Positions 58,767-64,000 of a stretch of 64,000 nucleotides of DNA are shown in pieces. The notes under the pieces are model-generated. The model was not told the origin of the DNA. It saw only the letters and a list, made by a program, of their open reading frames with translations, and did not search any database. The stretch is from Pseudomonas gingeri. GTDB taxonomy: Bacteria > Pseudomonadota > Gammaproteobacteria > Pseudomonadales > Pseudomonadaceae. The position numbers were made by a program, and so were the translations under genes. Within the stretch, counting starts at the first letter, position 1, and each line of letters begins with the position of its first letter. Location of the stretch: assembly GCF_013386115.1 (NCBI RefSeq), contig NZ_JACAOR010000007.1:701909-765908 (forward strand), in the 5' to 3' direction.

Positions 58767-61700
58767 ATGTCGAAATTTTTTATCGACCGTCCGATCTTCG
58801 CCTGGGTTATCGCCCTGGTGATCATGTTGGTCGGGGCTCTATCGATCCTCAAGTTGCCGATCAACCAGTACCCGGCCATTGCTCCACCGGCCATCGCGAT
58901 CGCCGTGACCTACCCGGGCGCCTCGGCGCAGACCGTGCAGGACACCGTGGTCCAGGTGATCGAGCAACAGCTCAACGGTATCGACAACCTGCGCTACATC
59001 GAGTCGTCGAGTAACTCCGACGGCAGCATGACCATCACCGCGACCTTCAACCAGGGCACCAGCCCCGATACCGCCCAGGTCCAGGTGCAGAACAAGCTGA
59101 ACCTGGCCACCCCGCTGCTGCCACAGGAAGTGCAGCAACAGGGTATCCGCGTGACCAAGTCGGTGAAGAACTTCCTGCTGGTCATCGGTGTGGTGTCGAC
59201 CGACGGCAGCATGGTCAAGGAAGACCTGGCGAACTACATCGTCTCCAACATGCAGGATCCGATCTCGCGGACCCCGGGTGTCGGTGACTTCCAGGTGTTC
59301 GGTGCCCAGTACGCGATGCGCATCTGGCTCGACCCGGCCAAGCTGAACAACTTCAAGCTGACCCCGGTTGACGTGAAGAACGCCATTGCCGCACAGAACG
59401 TCCAGGTGTCCTCCGGGCAACTGGGTGGCCTGCCGGCCATGCCCGGCCAGCAGTTGAACGCCACCATCATCGGCAAGACCCGCCTGCAGACCGCCGAGCA
59501 GTTCAAGGCGATCCTGCTCAAGGTCAACCAGGACGGCTCGCAAGTACGCCTGGGCGATGTCGCCGATGTCGGCCTCGGGGGCGAAAACTACAGCGTCAAC
59601 GCCCAGTACAACGGCAAGCCGGCCTCCGGCCTGGCGGTGAAACTCGCGGCCGGTGCCAACGCCCTGGACACCGCCAAGGCCCTGCGCCAGACCATTGCCA
59701 AGTTGCAGCCGTTCTTCCCGCCTGGCATGGAAGTCGTGTTCCCGTACGACACCACGCCGGTGGTGACCGAATCGATCAAGGGCGTGGTTGAAACCCTGGT
59801 CGAGGCGATCGTGCTGGTGTTCCTGGTGATGTTCCTGTTCCTGCAGAACTTCCGCGCCACCATCATCACCACCATGACCGTACCGGTGGTATTGCTCGGG
59901 ACCTTCGGGATCCTCGCGGCGGCCGGTTTCAGCATCAACACCCTGACCATGTTCGGCATGGTGCTCGCCATCGGCTTGCTGGTGGACGATGCCATCGTTG
60001 TGGTGGAAAACGTCGAGCGGGTGATGAGCGAGGAAGGCCTGTCACCCAAGGAGGCCACCAAGAAATCCATGGGGCAGATCCAGGGCGCACTGGTGGGTAT
60101 CGCCCTCGTGCTCTCGGCGGTACTCCTGCCGATGGCGTTCTTCGGCGGCTCGACCGGGGTGATCTACAAGCAGTTCTCGATCACCATCGTCTCGGCCATG
60201 GCCCTGTCGGTGATGGTTGCCCTGATCTTCACCCCGGCGCTCTGCGCCACCATGCTCAAGCCGATTGCCAAGGGTGACCACGGCACCGCCAAGCGCGGTT
60301 TCTTCGGCTGGTTCAACCGCAACTTCGACCGCAGTGTGCGCGGCTACGAACGTACTGTGGGCAGCATCCTGCGTCACAAGGCGCCGTACCTGCTGGTCTA
60401 CGTGATCATCTTTGCCGGCATGCTCTGGCTGTTCACCCGTATCCCCACCTCCTTCCTGCCGGAAGAAGACCAGGGTGTACTGTTCGCCCAGGTCCAGACG
60501 CCATCGGGCTCCAGCGCCGAGCGCACCCAGGTGGTGCTCGACGAGATGCGTTCGTACCTGTTGGACCAGGAAGGCGACACCGTCAACTCGGTCTTCACCG
60601 TGAACGGTTTCAACTTCGCCGGTAACGGCCAGAGCTCGGGCCTGGCGTTCATCATGCTCAAGCCATGGCACGAACGCTCCACGGCCAACAACGTGTTCGC
60701 CCTGGCGGCCCGTGCGCAACAGCACTTCTTCTCGTTCCGCGACGCGATGGTGTTTGCCTTCGCCCCGCCCGCGGTACTGGAACTGGGTAACGCCATCGGT
60801 TTCGACGTCTACCTGCAGGACCAGGCCGGTATCGGTCACGAGAAGCTGATGGCCGCTCGTAACCAGTTCCTCGGCATGGCGGCACAGAGCAAGGTGCTCA
60901 CCCAGGTGCGTCCGAACGGCCTGAACGATGAACCGCAGTACCAGCTGAGCATCGACGACGAGCGCGCCAGTGCCCTGGGCGTATCGCTCGCGGACATCAA
61001 CAGCAGCCTGTCGATTGCGCTGGGCGGCAGCTACGTCAACGACTTCATCGACCGTGGTCGGGTGAAGAAGGTGTTCGTGCAGGGCAAGCCGAGTTCGCGG
61101 ATGAGCCCTGAGGACCTGCAGAAATGGTACGTGCGCAACAGCGCCGGGATCATGGTGCCGTTCTCCGCGTTCGCCAAGGGCGAGTGGGTCTACGGTTCGC
61201 CGAAACTGTCGCGCTTCAACGGTGTTTCCGCCGTGGAAGTACTGGGTGCCCCGGCGCCTGGCTACAGTACCGGCCAGGCCCTGGCGGAAGTCGAGGCCCT
61301 CGCCGAGAAACTGCCGGCGGGTGTGGGGATTTCCTGGGTCGGCCTGTCGTATGAGGAAAAGCAGTCGGGTTCCCAGGCGCCGGCGCTGTTCGCCCTGTCG
61401 CTGCTGATGGTGTTCCTGTGTCTGGCCGCCTTGTACGAAAGCTGGTCGATTCCGATCGCGGTGGTACTGGTGGTGCCGCTGGGGATTATCGGTGCGCTGC
61501 TGGCAACCACCTTCCGCGGGCTGTCCAACGACGTGTACTTCCAGGTGGGCCTGTTGACCACCATCGGCCTGGCGGCGAAAAACGCCATCCTGATCGTGGA
61601 GTTCGCCAAGGAACTGCATGAACAGGGCCGCACCCTGGTCGAGGCCGCCGTCGAGGCTTGCCGCATGCGTCTGCGTCCGATCATCATGACGTCCCTGGCA

Positions 61701-61919
61701 TTCATCCTCGGCGTAGTGCCGCTGGCGATTTCCACCGGCGCCGGCTCGGGCAGCCAACATGCCATCGGTACCGGCGTAATTGGCGGTATGATCACCGCAA
61801 CGATCCTGGCGATCTTCTGGGTGCCGCTGTTCTTCGTATCGGTGTCGTCCATCGGCGGCGAGAAGCAGCACAAGAAGCCAGACACTACTGAAACTCCAAG
61901 CAACGAGGCTGGCCAATGA
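58767..61919 (+). CDS. emhB: RND multidrug efflux permease EmhB (TtgB/MexB type)
   Basis: The proton-driven inner-membrane pump, 1050 residues, 12 membrane helices and two large periplasmic loops. N-terminus MSKFFIDRPIFAWVIALVIML is that of the HAE1 family. Proton-relay residues D407, D408 (GLLVDDAIVVVEN) in TM4 and K938 (LAAKNAILIVEF) in TM10 are present. The organisation with emhA and emhC predicts export of antibiotics, solvents and aromatic compounds. The 3' end overlaps emhC by 4 nt. Confidence 0.97.
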   Translation: MSKFFIDRPIFAWVIALVIMLVGALSILKLPINQYPAIAPPAIAIAVTYPGASAQTVQDTVVQVIEQQLNGIDNLRYIESSSNSDGSMTITATFNQGTSPDTAQVQVQNKLNLATPLLPQEVQQQGIRVTKSVKNFLLVIGVVSTDGSMVKEDLANYIVSNMQDPISRTPGVGDFQVFGAQYAMRIWLDPAKLNNFKLTPVDVKNAIAAQNVQVSSGQLGGLPAMPGQQLNATIIGKTRLQTAEQFKAILLKVNQDGSQVRLGDVADVGLGGENYSVNAQYNGKPASGLAVKLAAGANALDTAKALRQTIAKLQPFFPPGMEVVFPYDTTPVVTESIKGVVETLVEAIVLVFLVMFLFLQNFRATIITTMTVPVVLLGTFGILAAAGFSINTLTMFGMVLAIGLLVDDAIVVVENVERVMSEEGLSPKEATKKSMGQIQGALVGIALVLSAVLLPMAFFGGSTGVIYKQFSITIVSAMALSVMVALIFTPALCATMLKPIAKGDHGTAKRGFFGWFNRNFDRSVRGYERTVGSILRHKAPYLLVYVIIFAGMLWLFTRIPTSFLPEEDQGVLFAQVQTPSGSSAERTQVVLDEMRSYLLDQEGDTVNSVFTVNGFNFAGNGQSSGLAFIMLKPWHERSTANNVFALAARAQQHFFSFRDAMVFAFAPPAVLELGNAIGFDVYLQDQAGIGHEKLMAARNQFLGMAAQSKVLTQVRPNGLNDEPQYQLSIDDERASALGVSLADINSSLSIALGGSYVNDFIDRGRVKKVFVQGKPSSRMSPEDLQKWYVRNSAGIMVPFSAFAKGEWVYGSPKLSRFNGVSAVEVLGAPAPGYSTGQALAEVEALAEKLPAGVGISWVGLSYEEKQSGSQAPALFALSLLMVFLCLAALYESWSIPIAVVLVVPLGIIGALLATTFRGLSNDVYFQVGLLTTIGLAAKNAILIVEFAKELHEQGRTLVEAAVEACRMRLRPIIMTSLAFILGVVPLAISTGAGSGSQHAIGTGVIGGMITATILAIFWVPLFFVSVSSIGGEKQHKKPDTTETPSNEAGQ

Positions 61920-63367
61920 GCAAGTCCCTTCTCTCCGTAGCGGTCGCAGCCTTCGTGCTCAGCGGTTGCTCGTTGATTCCCGACTACCAGCGCCCGGAAG
62001 CGCCGGTAGCGGCACAGTACCCGCAAGGACCGGCCTACTCGCCGGCCCAGGCGGCGAATGTCGCGGCAGCCGAACAGGGCTGGCGCCAGTTCTTCAGCGA
62101 CCCGGCCCTGCAACAGCTGATCCAGGTCGCGCTGGAAAACAACCGCGACCTGCGTGTCGCGGCGCTGAACATCGAAGCCTACCGCGCCCAGTACCAGATC
62201 CAGCGTGCAGACCTGTTCCCGGCGGTCAGCGCCGACGGCAGCGGCAGCCGCCAACGCCTGCCGGCCGACGCCTCGGCCAGCGGCAAGGCGGGGATCAGCA
62301 GCCAGTACTCGGCCACCCTCGGGGTCAGCTCCTATGAGCTGGACCTGTTCGGGCGGATCCGCAGCCTGAGCGAGCAGGCGCTGCAGACTTACTTCGCCAG
62401 CGAAGAAGCCCGCCGCACCACGCAGATCAGCCTGGTGGCCAGCGTCGCCAACGCCTACCTGACCTGGCAGGCCGACAAGGAACTGCTCAAGCTGACCCAG
62501 GACACCCTGGCGGCCTACGAGGAAAGCTACAAGCTGACCTCGCGCAGCAACGAAGTCGGCGTGGCGTCTGCCCTGGACCTGAGCCAGTCGCGGACCTCGG
62601 TGGAAGGCGCACGGGTCAAGCTGGCGCAGTTCACCCGCCAGGTCGCCGAAGACCAGAACAACCTGACGCTGCTGCTGGGCACCGGCCTGCCGGCCAACCT
62701 GCCGGCCGCTCAACCGCTGTCGGCCAAGCTGCTCAGCGACATGCCCGCCGGCCTGCCGTCGGACCTGCTGCAACGGCGTCCGGACATTCTCGGTGCCGAG
62801 CACCAGTTGATGGCGGCCAATGCCAATATCGGTGCCGCACGCGCGGCGTTCTTCCCGAGCATCAGCCTGACCGCCAACGCCGGGACCTTGAGCCCGGACC
62901 TGGGCGGCCTGTTCAAGGGCGGTTCGGGGACCTGGTTGTTCGCGCCGAAGATCAGCATTCCGATCTTCAACGCCGGCAGCCTGAGGGCCAGCCTGGACTA
63001 CTCGAAGATCCAGAAGGACATCAGCGTCGCCAACTACGAGAAAGCGATCCAGACCGGCTTCCAGGAAGTCTCCGATGGCCTGGCCGCGCGCCAGACCTTC
63101 AACCAGCAGTTGCAGGCCCAGCGTGACCTGGTCGCCGCCAACCAGGACTACTACCGCCTGGCCGAGCGTCGCTACCGCATCGGTGTCGACAGCAACCTGA
63201 CGTTCCTCGATGCCCAGCGCCAGCTGTTCACGGCCCAGCAATCGCTGATCAGCGATCGCCTGTCGCAGCTCACCAGCGAGGTCAACCTGTACAAGGCCCT
63301 CGGCGGTGGCTGGAACGAGCAGACCGGTCAGGCCCGCCCGATCGACGAAACACCACCGAAGGGCTGA
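61916..63367 (+). CDS. emhC: Outer-membrane efflux channel EmhC (TtgC/OprM type)
   Basis: A TolC-like trimeric channel, 483 residues. ATG overlaps the emhB TGA (ATGA). Lipoprotein signal with LSGC, Cys18. Two outer-membrane efflux protein repeats are seen: residues ~60-250 (ALENNRDLRVAALNIEAYRAQYQIQRADLFPAV) and ~265-455 (LLQRRPDILGAEHQLMAANANIGAARAAFFPSISL). It completes the efflux operon. Followed by a strong terminator. Confidence 0.97.
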   Translation: MSKSLLSVAVAAFVLSGCSLIPDYQRPEAPVAAQYPQGPAYSPAQAANVAAAEQGWRQFFSDPALQQLIQVALENNRDLRVAALNIEAYRAQYQIQRADLFPAVSADGSGSRQRLPADASASGKAGISSQYSATLGVSSYELDLFGRIRSLSEQALQTYFASEEARRTTQISLVASVANAYLTWQADKELLKLTQDTLAAYEESYKLTSRSNEVGVASALDLSQSRTSVEGARVKLAQFTRQVAEDQNNLTLLLGTGLPANLPAAQPLSAKLLSDMPAGLPSDLLQRRPDILGAEHQLMAANANIGAARAAFFPSISLTANAGTLSPDLGGLFKGGSGTWLFAPKISIPIFNAGSLRASLDYSKIQKDISVANYEKAIQTGFQEVSDGLAARQTFNQQLQAQRDLVAANQDYYRLAERRYRIGVDSNLTFLDAQRQLFTAQQSLISDRLSQLTSEVNLYKALGGGWNEQTGQARPIDETPPKG

Positions 63368-63384
63368 AGCCTTTCACGCGACAC

Positions 63385-63411
63385 AAAAAACCCGCCATCG
63401 GCGGGTTTTTT
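63385..63411. terminator. Rho-independent terminator of emhABC
   Basis: AAAAAACCCGCC-ATC-GGCGGGTTTTTT: perfect stem with A and T tracts on each side. Confidence 0.9.
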
Positions 63412-63659
63412 CATGCCTGCGCTGTTCCGTTCGGTAATCGCCCAGAACCGCCAAAGCGCGATTGAACCCGGCGGTGGGTCCAACGCAACATTCCTTCCCA
63501 CAGACCCATACCAATAACAACAGGTTCATCCACCATGCCTCGACGCCCTGCCCTCAGCGGCTGATCGCACCCGCCCGTTTCCCTGTCCACGCCTTTTGTC
63601 TGCAACCCCTGGTTGCGGCTGCGCCCTGCTTCATCCCTAACAATTAGAGAGACCGATCC

Positions 63660-64000
63660 ATGAAGCCACTGAACACGAGCAAGCTTCCCTCCCCCGCCCT
63701 GCTGGCCCTCGTCATGGCCGGTGCGACCCTGCCGGCCATGGCCGAGGAACATGGCTTCGTGGAGGATGCCCAGGCCAACCTGAACCTGCGTAATTTCTAC
63801 ATCAATCGCAACTACACCAACCCGGCCTATCCCCAGGGCAAGGCCGAGGAATGGACGCAGAACTTCATCCTCGATGCGAAATCCGGCTTCACCCAGGGCA
63901 CGGTCGGCTTCGGTCTCGACGTGCTCGGCAGCTTTTCCCAGAAGCTCGACGGCGGCAAAGGCACCGGCGGTACCCAGTTGCTGCCGCTGGACCGTGACGG
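63660..64000 (+). CDS. OprD-family outer-membrane porin, N-terminal part
   Basis: The window ends after 113 codons. Start at the ATG at 63660. Signal peptide ~1-26 (LVMAGATLPAMA-E). The mature part begins with the OprD-family pattern DAQANLNLRNFYINRNYTNP, then AEEWTQNFILDAKSGFTQGTVGFGLDVLG: beta strands with the family NLxxRNxYxNR and the EWAQ-like loop. OprD-type porins take up basic amino acids, dipeptides or aromatic acids; which subfamily cannot be decided from this part. Confidence 0.85.
   Translation, partial: MKPLNTSKLPSPALLALVMAGATLPAMAEEHGFVEDAQANLNLRNFYINRNYTNPAYPQGKAEEWTQNFILDAKSGFTQGTVGFGLDVLGSFSQKLDGGKGTGGTQLLPLDRD

Noticed and set aside
60042..61916. 624-codon open frame opposite emhB
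   Set aside because: Shadow of emhB; composition is the reverse-complement artefact.
63368..63659. CA-rich Crc site (AATAACAACA near 63513) for the porin gene
   Set aside because: It is about 150 nt from the start codon, too far to control translation directly.
1..64000. CRISPR arrays, prophage structural genes, transposases, integrases
   Set aside because: None found on either strand; the repeats present are REP/REPIN palindromes and the single direct repeat pair at 35.1/35.6 kb.

Overview
The window is a chromosomal segment of a fluorescent Pseudomonas, most like the P. fluorescens group. Evidence: strongly GC-rich coding sequence, conserved Pseudomonas gene order (purM-purN; cysM-rlmD-relA-mazG; gacS-ldhA; arsC-wrbA-DUF2069), a 917-aa GacS, PhaG, OlsBA, an EmhABC/TtgABC-type efflux operon with its regulator, and REP/REPIN palindromes of the GTGGGAGC-GGGCTTGCCCGCGAAG type. 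No rRNA, CRISPR array, insertion sequence or prophage structural module is seen; one tRNA gene is present.

Layout. 1-8 kb: PerM-like permease (cut by the window edge), DUF2066, purMN, DUF3108, three lineage-specific small proteins, DUF2058 and mazG. 8-17.8 kb: relA, rlmD and cysM on the minus strand; gacS, ldhA, a PilZ-sized small protein and a META lipoprotein on the plus strand. 17.8-26 kb: LysR/lldD/FUSC, a TlpA-like thioredoxin, arsC-wrbA-DUF2069, an NAD(P)-binding protein, and an MBL-fold protein divergent from a LysR regulator. 26-35 kb: pobR/pobA, an MDR transporter, a cache protein, a diguanylate cyclase, an RsuA-type pseudouridine synthase, phaG and tRNA-Gly(CCC). 35-40.7 kb is the accessory stretch: an orphan HicB between two copies of a terminator-like repeat, a toxin-like protein, an antitoxin fragment, a solitary HsdR-N-type nuclease, a C4-like structured RNA ahead of a DUF6124 gene, a coiled-coil protein, and hipB with a decayed hipA and an array of operators. 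40.7-49.3 kb: PAS-GAF-GGDEF, LysE, cardiolipin synthase, YceI, serine hydrolase, acyl-CoA dehydrogenase-like protein, olsB-olsA and acpH. 49.3-57 kb: ArsR-MFS-xenobiotic reductase operon, three orphan secreted or hypothetical proteins, a lone MacB-like permease and an EamA exporter. 57-64 kb: emhR / emhABC and the start of an OprD-family porin.

Functional links: purine synthesis (PurM, PurN), stringent response (RelA, MazG), global secondary-metabolism control (GacS), membrane lipid remodelling (OlsBA, ClsB), hydroxyacyl supply for PHA (PhaG), aromatic catabolism (PobA/PobR, probably under Hfq/Crc control) and xenobiotic/solvent export (EmhABC, two MFS pumps, FUSC). The most unusual material is in 35.1-40.7 kb, a small hotspot of toxin-antitoxin and defence-like remnants next to tRNA-Gly.
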